Shown here: in pieces, positions 54,492 to 63,331 of the stretch
How the letters are laid out: each line of letters starts with the position of its first letter
How positions within the stretch are numbered: the stretch's first letter is position 1
DNA from: Planctellipticum variicoloris
GTDB lineage: Bacteria; Planctomycetota; Planctomycetia; Planctomycetales; Planctomycetaceae
Length of the DNA stretch: 64,000 nucleotides
Assembly (NCBI RefSeq): GCF_030622045.1
Contig: NZ_CP130886.1
Location: 1 to 64,000, forward strand
Direction of reading: 5' to 3'
Position numbers and translations under genes: made by a program
Notes under the pieces: generated by a model
Seen by the model: only the letters and a program-made list of their open reading frames with translations
Told to the model about the DNA's origin: nothing
Database searches by the model: none

Positions 54492-55706
54492 ATGTCGAAT
54501 GTGATTCGAGTTGCGATCGTGGACCCGGTCGACTTCAGCCGCAACGAGCTGAAGACGATGCTGCTCGGTCTCGACGTCGTCTGGCTCGTCGCCGACTGCC
54601 AGCGATTCGAGTTTTTTCCGGATGTCGTCGCGCAGGCGCAGCCGGATCTGGCCCTGGTCGTGCTCGATTCGAATCCGGCCAAGGGGCTCGAGCTGATTGG
54701 CCGGATTCATGCCGACGCCCCGGACTGTTCGGTGCTGGTCGTCAGCAGCTCGACGGAAGGGAGCCTGATTCTGCAGGCGATGCGGAACGGGGCGAAAGAG
54801 TTCCTCGCCGCCCCGCTCAAGATCGACGACTTTCTGTCGGCCCTGGACCGACTGCGTCATCTTCTGACCGGGAAAACCAGCGTCGACGGACAGGTTCGCG
54901 CGAGCCAGGTGATTGCGCTGGCCGGGGCGAGCGGCGGGGTCGGCTGCACCTCGCTGGCGATCAATCTCGGATGCTGTCTCGCGCAGCGGGCGTCGAACAG
55001 CGTTTCGATCATCGATCTCGATCTGGCGCTGGGCGACACCGACGTCTGGCTCGACATCATTCCCGACTACACGATTCAGGACGTCGCGGACAATATCACC
55101 CGTCTGGACTACTCGCTGCTGAAGCGATCGCTGACGAAACACGATTGCGGCGCGTACCTGCTGCCGCGGCCTGCCGATATGGACATCCGGCTGCCGATGT
55201 CCGCCGACGAGCTGCGGCGCGTGATCGCTTTGCTGAAGTCCACGTTCTCGCACCTGGTGATCGACATCGGCAAGAGCTATGGAGATCTGGACGTCGCCGC
55301 TCTGGAGTCCTCCAATACGATTCTGCTCGTGACGCAACTGGACCTCCCCTCGCTGCGGAACGCCGTCCGGCTGCTGCAGTTCTTTCATCGTTTCGAGGGG
55401 ATGACGGAAAAGGTCAGGATCGTCATCAACCGCCTGGGGCTCGAAGAGAACCAGATCAGCGTCACAAAGGCTTTCGAGACGCTGGGGCACGAGATCTTCG
55501 CACAGATCCCGAACGAATACTCGGCGATGGTCGAGTCGCGCAACAGCGGCGTTCCCGTCGTCATGCAGGCGCCCAGATCCAAGCTGACGCGCGCCATCCA
55601 GCAACTCGCCGGGCGGCTCGATGAGTCGCTGCTGTCGGATCCCAAGGCGGACCCCAAAAAGGGTCGCAAGGGGCTGTTCGGCTTCTTGAGCGCCGGCAGC
55701 AAGTAA
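54492..55706 (+). CDS. tadZ: Tad pilus localisation protein TadZ/CpaE (ParA-like)
   Basis: A 404-residue protein with an N-terminal receiver-like domain (about 5-122, Asp58 in the LVVLD position) and a MinD/ParA-like ATPase domain (about 138-385). The P-loop is atypical: GGVGCTS (about 148-154) with Cys replacing the usual Lys. TadZ proteins often have altered Walker A motifs, so it may bind ATP without normal hydrolysis. Downstream motifs include SIIDLDLALGDTDVW and VTQLDLPSLRNAV. It lies at the end of the tad cluster; tadA, tadB and tadC do not follow. The ATG at 54492 was preferred over a GTG seven codons earlier. Confidence 0.9.
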   Translation: MSNVIRVAIVDPVDFSRNELKTMLLGLDVVWLVADCQRFEFFPDVVAQAQPDLALVVLDSNPAKGLELIGRIHADAPDCSVLVVSSSTEGSLILQAMRNGAKEFLAAPLKIDDFLSALDRLRHLLTGKTSVDGQVRASQVIALAGASGGVGCTSLAINLGCCLAQRASNSVSIIDLDLALGDTDVWLDIIPDYTIQDVADNITRLDYSLLKRSLTKHDCGAYLLPRPADMDIRLPMSADELRRVIALLKSTFSHLVIDIGKSYGDLDVAALESSNTILLVTQLDLPSLRNAVRLLQFFHRFEGMTEKVRIVINRLGLEENQISVTKAFETLGHEIFAQIPNEYSAMVESRNSGVPVVMQAPRSKLTRAIQQLAGRLDESLLSDPKADPKKGRKGLFGFLSAGSK

Positions 55707-55732
55707 GCCCCCCGCCGCTGAAGTGCGGACGG

Positions 55733-56071
55733 TCAGGCTTCGACGTCGAGCTGCAGACCTCGTTCCTCCAGCGGGTCCGGCGCGCGCGGTCGCGGCGTCC
55801 TGCCGGATTCGTCGCCCGTTGCCGTCTCCCCCGCGCCGCCGCTTGAGCCGGACCAGGCCATCCGCCCGTCGGCGTCGCGATCGTCGGCCTGGCCGGGATC
55901 GCCCACGTCGTTGACCGTCTGGTCGAGCTGCTTGTCCCGGTCGATCTGGAAGCTCCGGTCGCCGGCTTCGGCCTGGCGCTGATTGCTTTCCGCAGAGCGG
56001 AGCTGCCCGCTGATGGCTGCCGCCGGCGCGGCCAGCGGAACCTGATTCACGCTGCTGCCGATCTGACTCAT
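55733..56071 (-). CDS. Small acidic protein of unknown function
   Basis: A 112-residue hydrophilic protein starting MSQIGSSVNQVPLAAP and ending LQLDVEA. It is rich in Asp, Arg, Gln and Gly with no hydrophobic segment; the N-terminus looks structured and the remainder disordered. The ATG at 56071 has GGAG seven bases upstream, a good site; a frame running further upstream (to 57166) is the antisense shadow of the DUF1080 gene. It is convergent with tadZ and divergent from the DUF1080 gene. I do not recognise a named family, so the function is unknown. Confidence 0.65.
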   Translation of the reverse strand: MSQIGSSVNQVPLAAPAAAISGQLRSAESNQRQAEAGDRSFQIDRDKQLDQTVNDVGDPGQADDRDADGRMAWSGSSGGAGETATGDESGRTPRPRAPDPLEERGLQLDVEA

Positions 56072-56275
56072 GTTCGCTCTCCGGGCTTGCGAATCCACCC
56101 GTCGCCCTCGGCCCCGCGCGGCAAAATGAGACTGGTCGCGGCAAGTCAGCCGCTGTCCCGCGTCCTGTCCGCTGCTATAGTGTGGCTTCGTTCGCCGACA
56201 GCGTCTGCGCGAAGTTGCCGCCCTGCGCGGTTTTTCACGAAGTCGCACAGGGAGTCTTTCGGGAGAATCGCCAGT

Positions 56276-57460
56276 ATGAAGACGTGTCCGCGTGCCGCGC
56301 GCCTTGCCTCTGTTTTGATCGTCGCCGCATTGGCGATCCCCGTGGCTCTGCGGGCCGATGAAACGGCGCCGCGGTCGCTGTTCGATGGCCGCTCGCTGGA
56401 CGGCTGGGTCGTCGAGAACGGCTGCGAAGCCGATGTCGTCGATGGCTGCCTCCGGCTCAAGGCCGGCGACGGCTGGCTCCGCAGCCATCACAAATACCGC
56501 GACTTCGATCTGCACGTCGAATGGAAGTCGCTTCAGCCGGCCGGTTACGACGCGGGAATCTACATCCGCTCGGCGGGCGAAGGCAAACCGTTTCCGAAGC
56601 CGTCCTACCAGATCAACCTGCTCGACGGAAAAGAAGGCAATCTTGCCCAGCTCAAGGGAGCGGAGTCCGCTGGCTTGGTTCGCAAGGGAGACTGGAATGC
56701 CTTTGACATTCACGTCGAGGGAGACCGCGTTGCCCTGAAGATCAATGGCCAGCCTGCCTGGTCGGTCGGCGGACTGCAGGCGGCCGACGGCTTCATCGGC
56801 TTTCAGATCGAAGTTCCCAAGGGGGGGCAGTTCCTCCTGCGCAACATCACCGTCAAAGAACTGAGCTACAAACCGCTCTGCAACGGGCAGGATCTGGCAG
56901 GCTGGACCGCAGTGGGGGGGGCCGCCGCCGACTGCTGGAGCGTCGTCGACGGGTGCATCGTCTGCAACGGCCAGAAGGGGCCCTGGCTCCGCTCCGACGC
57001 CTCCTATGGCGACTTCAACCTGCGATTCGACTACCAGCTTTCGCCCGAGGGGAACAGCGGCATCTACGTCCGGGTTCCTGAAGACGGCAACCATCATCGC
57101 GAGAACGAGACCTTGCCGCCCGCCGGCGTCGAGGTCCAGGTCCTCGACGACTTCGCCGAGAAGCACGCGAAGCTCAAGGATTATCAGTATTCGGCATCGG
57201 TTTACGACATCGCCGGGGCGAGCCCGCGCGTCTCACGCCAGCCGGGCGCGTGGAACACGATGGAGATCAACTGTCGCGGCCAGCACTACAGCATCGTGCA
57301 TAACGGCCTGACCGTCGTGAACCTGACGGAGAACGATCATCCGCTGATCAAGCTGCGGAAGACGGACGGCTTTCTGGGGCTGCAGAACCACAGCACGGTC
57401 GTCCGGTTCCGCAACCTGCGAATCGGCCCCGCCGCCGAGTTCCCGGTCCCGACCAAATAG
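56276..57460 (+). CDS. Exported protein with two DUF1080 (3-keto-disaccharide hydrolase) domains
   Basis: A 394-residue protein with a signal peptide (about 1-27) and two tandem DUF1080 domains: about 30-198 (RSLFDGRSLDGWVVENG, FDLHVEWKS, GIYIRSAG, WNAFDIHVEG) and about 203-392 (PLCNGQDLAGWTAVGG, FNLRFDYQLSPEGNSGIYVR, WNTMEINCRGQ). These concanavalin-like domains are amplified in planctomycetes; characterised relatives hydrolyse 3-keto-disaccharides, so a role in glycan breakdown is likely. It is probably periplasmic. The ATG has GGGAG upstream. Confidence 0.91.
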   Translation: MKTCPRAARLASVLIVAALAIPVALRADETAPRSLFDGRSLDGWVVENGCEADVVDGCLRLKAGDGWLRSHHKYRDFDLHVEWKSLQPAGYDAGIYIRSAGEGKPFPKPSYQINLLDGKEGNLAQLKGAESAGLVRKGDWNAFDIHVEGDRVALKINGQPAWSVGGLQAADGFIGFQIEVPKGGQFLLRNITVKELSYKPLCNGQDLAGWTAVGGAAADCWSVVDGCIVCNGQKGPWLRSDASYGDFNLRFDYQLSPEGNSGIYVRVPEDGNHHRENETLPPAGVEVQVLDDFAEKHAKLKDYQYSASVYDIAGASPRVSRQPGAWNTMEINCRGQHYSIVHNGLTVVNLTENDHPLIKLRKTDGFLGLQNHSTVVRFRNLRIGPAAEFPVPTK

Positions 57461-57522
57461 GCGTCGACCGCCTCTGACGGGCGGGGTTGTTCGCCAGGCG
57501 ACCGTTCCGGCCGCCTGGATGC

Positions 57523-57546
57523 GACCCGGTTGAGCAATACCGGGTC
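57523..57546. repeat. Inverted repeat between DUF1080 and tyrS
   Basis: GACCCGGT and ACCGGGTC form an 8-pair perfect stem around TGAGCAAT. It could be a terminator or a tyrS leader element; there is no T-tract. Confidence 0.5.
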
Positions 57547-57636
57547 CTTCGCTAGGCTGCCGGGAGCCTTGGGTCGAGTCGTGACAGGTGTTCGATCGAC
57601 TGCGGGGAGTCCGCAGTGTTTGTGAACAGGACCGAG

Positions 57637-58860
57637 ATGAGTACGTTTGCGGCTGTCGACGAGCAACTGGCGATCATTCGCCGGGGCGTGGAGAAGATCG
57701 TTCCCGAAGAGGAACTGGCGAAGCGGCTGGACGAAAGCCGGCGGACCGGGAAGCCGCTGCGGATCAAGTACGGGATCGACCCGACCGGGATCGACGTTCA
57801 TCTGGGCCACACGGTCCCGCTGCGCAAGATGCGTCAGTTTCAGGAACTGGGACACCAGGCCGTCATCATCATCGGGAACTACACGGCTCTCGTCGGCGAT
57901 CCGAGCGGTCGCGATCACGCCCGCAGCAAGAAGCTGACGGCCGAGGACGTCGAGCGAAATGCGCAAGACTACCTGCAGCAGGTCGGCAAAGTGGTGGACC
58001 TGTCGCGGGCCGAGATCCACCGCAACGGCGACTGGTTCGGCAAGATGTCGTTTGCGGATGTGATCCAGCTCTGCGGCAAAGTGACCGTGGCGCAGCTTCT
58101 GACGCGGGACGACTTCGCCAAGCGCTACGCCGCTCAGTCGCCGATCTTCCTGCACGAGTGCCTGTATCCCGTGATGCAGGCGTGGGACTCGGTGGTGATC
58201 AAGGCGGACATCGAGCTGGGGGGGACCGAGCAGCTCTACAGCTTCATGCTCGCGCGGGACTTGCAGCGGGATCAGAATTTGCCGCAGCAGATCGGCGTGA
58301 TGTCGCCGATCCTGGTGGGTCTCGACGGCGTCCGGCGGATGGGGAAGAGCCTGGGGAACTACATCGGCATCAGCGAGTCGCCGTACGAGATGATGAAGAA
58401 GTTCATGCAGCTCCCCGACGAGGTGATGCGGATGTACTTCGAGCTGCTGACCAGCCTGCCACTGAGCGACGTGGAGGCGATTCTCGCCGGACATCCCAAG
58501 GCTGCCAAAGTCCGTCTGGCCGAAGAGGTGATCGGCTTCTACCACGCGGCCGGCGAGGCGAAAGAATCGGCCGAACGCTGGCAGCGCGAGATCGGCGGCG
58601 GGGCGCTGCCCGACGAGATTCCCGAACTGGCGATACCCGCCAGCGAGTTGCGCGACGGAATGCTGCCGGCGGCGGTGCTGCTGAAGCTGTCGGGGCTCGT
58701 GGCGTCGACCAGCGATGCCCGCCGGTTGATTGCTCAGGGAGGCGCGTATTTCGGCGAGGATCAGCAGGCGATGACGACCCACGATCAGCCGATTCCGGTG
58801 GCAGACGGTCTGCTGGTGAAGGCGGGGAAGAAGCGGCTGGGAAGGGTGAAGCTGACGTAG
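57637..58860 (+). CDS. tyrS: Tyrosyl-tRNA synthetase
   Basis: Charges tRNA-Tyr with tyrosine. The 407-residue class I synthetase shows the HIGH-type motif HLGH in IDPTGIDVHLGHTVPLRK (about 46-63) and the KMSKS-equivalent RMGKS in GVRRMGKSLGNYIGI (about 228-242). The active-site pocket includes YTALVGDPSGRDHARSK. A C-terminal S4-like domain (KLSGLVASTSDARRLIAQGG, near the end) binds tRNA. The ATG at 57637 with AGGA nearby was chosen over a GTG at 57616. It is a single gene; no T-box leader was seen. Confidence 0.95.
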   Translation: MSTFAAVDEQLAIIRRGVEKIVPEEELAKRLDESRRTGKPLRIKYGIDPTGIDVHLGHTVPLRKMRQFQELGHQAVIIIGNYTALVGDPSGRDHARSKKLTAEDVERNAQDYLQQVGKVVDLSRAEIHRNGDWFGKMSFADVIQLCGKVTVAQLLTRDDFAKRYAAQSPIFLHECLYPVMQAWDSVVIKADIELGGTEQLYSFMLARDLQRDQNLPQQIGVMSPILVGLDGVRRMGKSLGNYIGISESPYEMMKKFMQLPDEVMRMYFELLTSLPLSDVEAILAGHPKAAKVRLAEEVIGFYHAAGEAKESAERWQREIGGGALPDEIPELAIPASELRDGMLPAAVLLKLSGLVASTSDARRLIAQGGAYFGEDQQAMTTHDQPIPVADGLLVKAGKKRLGRVKLT

Positions 58861-58920
58861 ACGGGAGACAGTTCAGCGGGTGAGAATAACTCGCGTGAGT
58901 TCCGTTCTGGAGAAGAGTCC

Positions 58921-59190
58921 ATGACTGCCATTGTCGTTGAAGTTCCCGCGGAAGTGATTGCCGCGGCGGGATCGGAAGACCTTGCGCGGCAATTGATGCT
59001 GCAGTCGATGATTCTCGAACTGGTCCGCAGCGGCCGGATGACGGTGGAGCAGGCCGCGGCCGCCTTCGGAGAGTCTCCCTCCGACTGGGCGCGGTTGGCC
59101 GAAACCGGGGGAGCCTTCGAATTCTGGAATGATCTGGCCGAAGACGTTTACTCCCTGAGCGACGGCGCGCTTTGCTCCAATGCCATCTGA
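58921..59190 (+). CDS. UPF0175-like small protein
   Basis: An 89-residue protein. The segment LQSMILELVRSGRMTVEQAA (about 27-46), followed by AAFGESPSDWARL, resembles the UPF0175 domain, a small helical DNA-binding-like fold sometimes found as an antitoxin. The ATG has GGAGAAGAG upstream. It follows tyrS by 60 bases on the same strand. No toxin gene is adjacent, so I do not claim a toxin-antitoxin pair. Family call is tentative. Confidence 0.62.
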   Translation: MTAIVVEVPAEVIAAAGSEDLARQLMLQSMILELVRSGRMTVEQAAAAFGESPSDWARLAETGGAFEFWNDLAEDVYSLSDGALCSNAI

Positions 59191-59204
59191 CTCAAAAGTT
59201 TTCA

Positions 59205-59226
59205 GCACAGACAGGAATGTCTGTGC
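59205..59226. repeat. Dispersed hairpin repeat (GCACAGACA type)
   Basis: Perfect 9-pair stem, GCACAGACA with TGTCTGTGC around GGAA, between the UPF0175-like gene and the membrane glycosyltransferase. It may terminate the upstream gene; the sequence is a common type of interspersed repeat. Confidence 0.6.
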
Positions 59227-59248
59227 CGCCCAGGACAGAGGATTCTGA

Positions 59249-61537
59249 GTGACTCCGCGCAAACCTCCGGCAGCAGTGCCCGGGCATGTTCCGGGAGAGG
59301 TTTCGCGCAGGATCGACGTCGCTGCTGCGGCCTGGTTGATCCTCTTCAGTCTCTGGTTCTACTCGCTCGACATGCCCAATAACCGGCCGTCGACGCGGCT
59401 GGATGTGCTGCAGTCGGCGCCGTTTCATCTGCTCGACGTGATCGACCCTCCCGAGGTCAAAGACGCTCCGCCGGGCGGCTGGTCGGGGCTGCTGCAGCGC
59501 TTGCCGCTGTTGCTCGCCGCGGCGGGACTGGCGGCGGGGGCGTGGGGCTGGGGCCGGCTCGGGCTGCGGGCTGTCGGCGTCGATGCGGCGCTGACGCGCG
59601 CCGAGCGGTTCTATCTCGCCGGGATGCTCGGACTGACTGTGCTGTCGACCGTGACGTTGGTCCTGGGACTGCTGGGTCTGCTGGCCGCCGGCTGGTTCTG
59701 GGGCTGGGGGACGCTCGGATTTTTCGCCGGCGTCTGGGCAGCATGGATGACGCCGCCGTGTGCTTCGCCGGGGCCTGTGCGACGGCGGGAGGAGTTGCCG
59801 TTCTCGACGACGTGGCGAATCGTTCTGGGGGCGGTGATGGTGGCGTTTCTGCTGCCGCTGCTGATCGGCTCGCTGACGCCGCAGAACGATTTTGACGTCT
59901 GCGAGTATCATCTCGGCGGTCCCAAGGAGTGGCTGCAGCAGGGGCGGATCACGTTTCTGTCGCACAATGTCTACACGAGCTTTCCGTTTCTAACGGAGAT
60001 GCTTCTGCTGGCGGGGATGGCTGCGTGGGGCGAATGGCATACGGGAGCACTCGTCGGCCAGGCGGTCCTTGCGCTCTACGCCCCGCTGACGGCGGTCGGG
60101 CTCTACGCGTTCGGCCGACGCTGGTTCTCGCCGGCCGCCGGCTGGATGTCGGCGGTGGTCTGGCTGTCGATCCCGTGGACGACGCGGATCTCGATCATCG
60201 CCTATGCCGAGGGAGGCTTGAGCGCCTACATTTTCGCGGCGATGATCGCCGCGGGGGTTGCGCTGGAAGTTCTGCGGGCGAAGGACGGGAAGATCGATCG
60301 AACGCTGCTGGCCTGGGCGAGTCTGGCGGGCGTCTTCGCCGGCGGAGCGTTCGGCTGCAAGTATCCGGGGTTGCTGGTGTCGACGATTCCCGTGGGCCTG
60401 GCGCTCGTCTGGGCCGGCGGGAAGTCGGCGTCGCTCAAGACGCGCGGCTGGCTGGTCGGGGTCTACTCCGCCGGGGTCCTGCTGGTCGCCGGTCCGTGGC
60501 TGCTGAAGAATCTCTGCGAGACCGGCAATCCGGTTTATCCGCTCGCGTACGGGCTCTTCGGCGGCGTCGACTGGACTCCCGCCGATCATGCCAAATGGCA
60601 GCACGGGCATCCGCTGCCGCACTATGCCAGCTTCGGCGCATGGGCAGTCGATCTGGTTCGCAAGCTGCAGGATTTCGTCGGCAACAACGACTGGCACAGC
60701 GGGCTGGTGTTCGCCTTCGTTCCGCTGGCGTGGTTGCTGGAGCGGGGGCGGTGGCTGATCGGGCTGATTGCGCTGTACCTGGGCTGGCTGTTTCTGGAGT
60801 GGTTCCTGCTGACGCACCACATCGACCGCTTCTGGGTGCCGATGCTGCCGGTAGCGTCGCTGCTGGCGGGGGCGGGGTGGTCGGCGTGTGCGACGGGCGT
60901 CCGGCGGAAACTGGTCCCGCCGGTGCTGCTGGCGGGACTGTTGCTGAATCTGGCGATCGTGACGAGCGGGCTGGTGGGATACAGTGCGGGGCTGACGGAT
61001 CTGTCCGTTGGCCGGCAGCGGGCGGCGCCGGTGCTGAGTTTCCTGAAGCACGAGATCGACGACGGAGGATTGCCGGCGGACTTTCATCCGCTCTGCGTGG
61101 GAGAAGCCGCCCTGTTCCATGCGGAGTTTCCGGTCACGTACAACACGGTCTTCGACCATTCGCTGTTTGAGGAGTGGTGCGGGGTCGACGATCCGGACGT
61201 TTCCTCCGCCGAGCGGCCTTTAAAGCCGGCGGAGGAAATTCTTGCGACGCTGGCCAGCCGCGGCGTGACGCATCTCTACGTCAACTGGGCCGAAGTTGTC
61301 CGGTATCGGCTGACCTACGGGTACACCGATTTCGCCAGTCCCCGGCGGTTCGACGAACTGGTGGCCGCGGGCGTGCTCGATCGAGCCATCAACTTGCCGG
61401 ACCAGGTGGCACTGGCGCCGCTGGGCGAAGGCAACGAGGCCGCCGAGATTCGCCGCTGGGCGCCAGAACAGATCGTCGCCGGATCGGAACCGCCGCTGTA
61501 TGTGGCGCGTCAGTTGTTTCGCGTTCGCGGACGGTGA
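59249..61537 (+). CDS. Membrane glycosyltransferase (GT39/ArnT-like)
   Basis: A 762-residue integral membrane protein with about 12 hydrophobic segments. The first large extracytoplasmic loop has TPQNDFDVCEYHLGGPKEWL (about 208-227), matching the Asp motif (DxD/DE-like) that binds polyprenyl-phosphate sugar donors in GT-C enzymes. The C-terminal soluble domain (from about 590) has SFLKHEIDDGGLPADFHPLC (about 597-616), probably periplasmic. It likely transfers a sugar to a lipid or protein at the membrane. The start is a GTG with an AGAGGATT site upstream. Acceptor unknown. Confidence 0.85.
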   Translation: MTPRKPPAAVPGHVPGEVSRRIDVAAAAWLILFSLWFYSLDMPNNRPSTRLDVLQSAPFHLLDVIDPPEVKDAPPGGWSGLLQRLPLLLAAAGLAAGAWGWGRLGLRAVGVDAALTRAERFYLAGMLGLTVLSTVTLVLGLLGLLAAGWFWGWGTLGFFAGVWAAWMTPPCASPGPVRRREELPFSTTWRIVLGAVMVAFLLPLLIGSLTPQNDFDVCEYHLGGPKEWLQQGRITFLSHNVYTSFPFLTEMLLLAGMAAWGEWHTGALVGQAVLALYAPLTAVGLYAFGRRWFSPAAGWMSAVVWLSIPWTTRISIIAYAEGGLSAYIFAAMIAAGVALEVLRAKDGKIDRTLLAWASLAGVFAGGAFGCKYPGLLVSTIPVGLALVWAGGKSASLKTRGWLVGVYSAGVLLVAGPWLLKNLCETGNPVYPLAYGLFGGVDWTPADHAKWQHGHPLPHYASFGAWAVDLVRKLQDFVGNNDWHSGLVFAFVPLAWLLERGRWLIGLIALYLGWLFLEWFLLTHHIDRFWVPMLPVASLLAGAGWSACATGVRRKLVPPVLLAGLLLNLAIVTSGLVGYSAGLTDLSVGRQRAAPVLSFLKHEIDDGGLPADFHPLCVGEAALFHAEFPVTYNTVFDHSLFEEWCGVDDPDVSSAERPLKPAEEILATLASRGVTHLYVNWAEVVRYRLTYGYTDFASPRRFDELVAAGVLDRAINLPDQVALAPLGEGNEAAEIRRWAPEQIVAGSEPPLYVARQLFRVRGR

Positions 61538-61704
61538 CGGCAGTTTGCCGACGGTTGCGAATTCCGGGAACGGGGTGACAGGACACCGTTCGAACTTTTC
61601 TCGCGGGCATGCGGGGATGGGAAGCCGGGCTGCAACGATTTAATCTCGCCTAATTGTTCCGCAAACTCTTAACTAGAAATGACTTGCAATACGCAATCCG
61701 ACGA

Positions 61705-61744
61705 GGTAATACAGCTTTACCTCACTTTGGTAAAGCAGCTTTAT
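61705..61744. promoter_or_regulatory. Candidate operator: alternating GGTAAAGC/GCTTTACC half-sites
   Basis: GCTTTACC (61714-61721) and GGTAAAGC (61729-61736) form a perfect 8-base inverted repeat with a seven-base spacer. Partial extra half-sites flank it: GGTAAT at 61705 and GCTTTATC at about 61738-61745. They lie directly before the ATPase gene's ribosome site, in an AT-rich stretch, and could bind a repressor. Confidence 0.5.
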
Positions 61745-61758
61745 CTCTGGAGGATAGC

Positions 61759-63228
61759 ATGGGCGATTGGAAGTTTTACGGTCGAAAGGAACAGCTTGCG
61801 GAATTGGAGCGGATGCTCGACCGTAAACGCTGGTTCTTCGCCAAAGTGACGGGGCGCCGCCGAATCGGCAAGACGACACTGATCCAGCGGGCCATGCAGG
61901 AGATCAGGAGCGACCAGCCGGTTTTCTACGTGCAGGTTCCTGACTCCGAGCCGACCGGCGTTCTTTCGGCGGTCAATGACGCCCTGGAAACGTTCCATAT
62001 TCCCGCGAACCAATATCCTCGTCCCAATGACCTGTTGCGACTGGCGAAGCTCCTGGAGTCGATGGCTGAAGGTGGCTTCATACTCGTTCTCGATGAATTC
62101 CAATACTTCAATCGCAAGGGCTATGAGCAGTTTTGCTCGTACTTGCAGGCGAGTGTGGATCGATTAGCGGCAAAGGCGGATCAGGTACGGGGCGGGCTGA
62201 TTGTCCTCGGATCGATCCACACAGAGATGGTGGCCCTGCTCGAAGATCGAACGGCGCCTCTCTACAACCGGGTCACGGACACGATCAATCTCACGCATCT
62301 CGACATCGGCTCGATTCTGTCCATCCTCAAAGATCATGCAGAGCCGAGTCCTCAGCGCCTGTTGTTTCTTTGGAACCTCTTCGAGGGAGTGCCGAAGTTC
62401 TATCGGGACTGCTACGAACAGAATGTCCTTGCCGCCGACCGCAAGACGATACTCCGTCGCATTTTCTTCGAGAGTTCCTCACCACTTCGGTCAGAAGCCG
62501 AGAATTGGTTCCTGCGTGAACTGCGGGGGCGATATGACGTGATACTGAAGTTCGTGGCTCGAAATCCGGGGCGTATGCACAACGAACTTGTGCAGGCGAT
62601 TCGGGACGTCGGCGGAAATCCTGATACCCAAGTGGGCGGCTACCTGAAGGTTCTTATTGAGCGATTTGGGCTGATCGAACGCAAGTTGCCCGTGTTCGCC
62701 AAACCGGAAGCAAAGCGCAGTCGTTACTACGTCACCGACAATTTCCTCCGTTCATGGCTGGCGGCGTTGGCCAATCCGGTTTCCGCGATAGCGTTTCGGC
62801 CGCTTCAGGAACTCGTCGATGAAGCCGACCAGCGCCTGGCAGATGTCGAAGGTGGTTCCTTGGAAAAACTGGCGGGCCAGCTTTATGAGGAACGAAGCCG
62901 CAATGGGGCAGGCGATTTTCCCATTACACATCGAATTCAAGGATTCTGGGATAAGGCGGATACCGAAATTGACCTGGTGGCTGTCAATGAGACGACTGAA
63001 ACAATTCGATTTGGTTCCTGCAAGCGTTCACCGGGCAAGCTCATATCCGACGTGAACAACTTCAAGCAACACGTCGCACGATTCCTTCAAACGATGCCGA
63101 AATACCAGGGCTGGTCTAAGCAACTCGTCGGCATCTCGCCAGTATTGGACGCAGATCAACGCGCCATGCTGACCAGCCACGGCATCATTCCGCAGGATCT
63201 CAACGATCTCACACAGGGCTTGGGATAA
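61759..63228 (+). CDS. AAA ATPase with C-terminal DUF234-type nuclease-like domain
   Basis: A 489-residue protein of the archaeal-type ATPase family common in mobile and defence contexts. Walker A is at 32-40 (GRRRIGKTTL region), Walker B is LVLDEFQY at about 109-116, and a winged-helix region follows (about 285-330). The C-terminus (about 395-489) has a restriction-endonuclease-like core: KADTEIDLVAV then IRFGSCKR, the D-(E/C)xK pattern of DUF234. Function is unknown; a DNA-processing or stress role is possible. GC is lower than in neighbours (about 47-53 % in sampled lines). The ATG at 61759 has GGAGG upstream. A tRNA fragment lies just downstream. Confidence 0.87.
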   Translation: MGDWKFYGRKEQLAELERMLDRKRWFFAKVTGRRRIGKTTLIQRAMQEIRSDQPVFYVQVPDSEPTGVLSAVNDALETFHIPANQYPRPNDLLRLAKLLESMAEGGFILVLDEFQYFNRKGYEQFCSYLQASVDRLAAKADQVRGGLIVLGSIHTEMVALLEDRTAPLYNRVTDTINLTHLDIGSILSILKDHAEPSPQRLLFLWNLFEGVPKFYRDCYEQNVLAADRKTILRRIFFESSSPLRSEAENWFLRELRGRYDVILKFVARNPGRMHNELVQAIRDVGGNPDTQVGGYLKVLIERFGLIERKLPVFAKPEAKRSRYYVTDNFLRSWLAALANPVSAIAFRPLQELVDEADQRLADVEGGSLEKLAGQLYEERSRNGAGDFPITHRIQGFWDKADTEIDLVAVNETTETIRFGSCKRSPGKLISDVNNFKQHVARFLQTMPKYQGWSKQLVGISPVLDADQRAMLTSHGIIPQDLNDLTQGLG

Positions 63229-63292
63229 AAGACTCTTCCACCGCGCCGGTCAACGCGACCACAGCATGAATGCAATGCCACTGCAATGTCAG

Positions 63293-63314
63293 TCGGGGTG
63301 ACGGGATTCGAACC
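63293..63314 (-). other. tRNA-Pro 3'-end fragment (possible attachment site)
   Basis: Read on the minus strand it gives the T-loop TTCGAAT, stem and acceptor half with CACCCCGA, as at the 3' end of a bacterial tRNA-Pro. Only about 22 bases match; the 5' two-thirds is absent, and the T-stem's 5' strand is imperfect. It looks like an integration-site remnant. Confidence 0.55.
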
Positions 63315-63331
63315 GGCCGCAGCCCTGACGA

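Noticed and set aside
53583-56144. 853-codon open frame antisense to rcpA and tadZ
   Set aside because: Shadow frame; only the separate minus-strand gene at 55733-56071 has translation signals.
58921-59190. Toxin-antitoxin pair
   Set aside because: The small UPF0175-like protein has no adjacent toxin-like gene; the next gene is a large membrane glycosyltransferase.
63293-63314. Complete tRNA-Pro gene
   Set aside because: Only the T-arm/acceptor 3' end is present; the D-arm and anticodon arm are absent.
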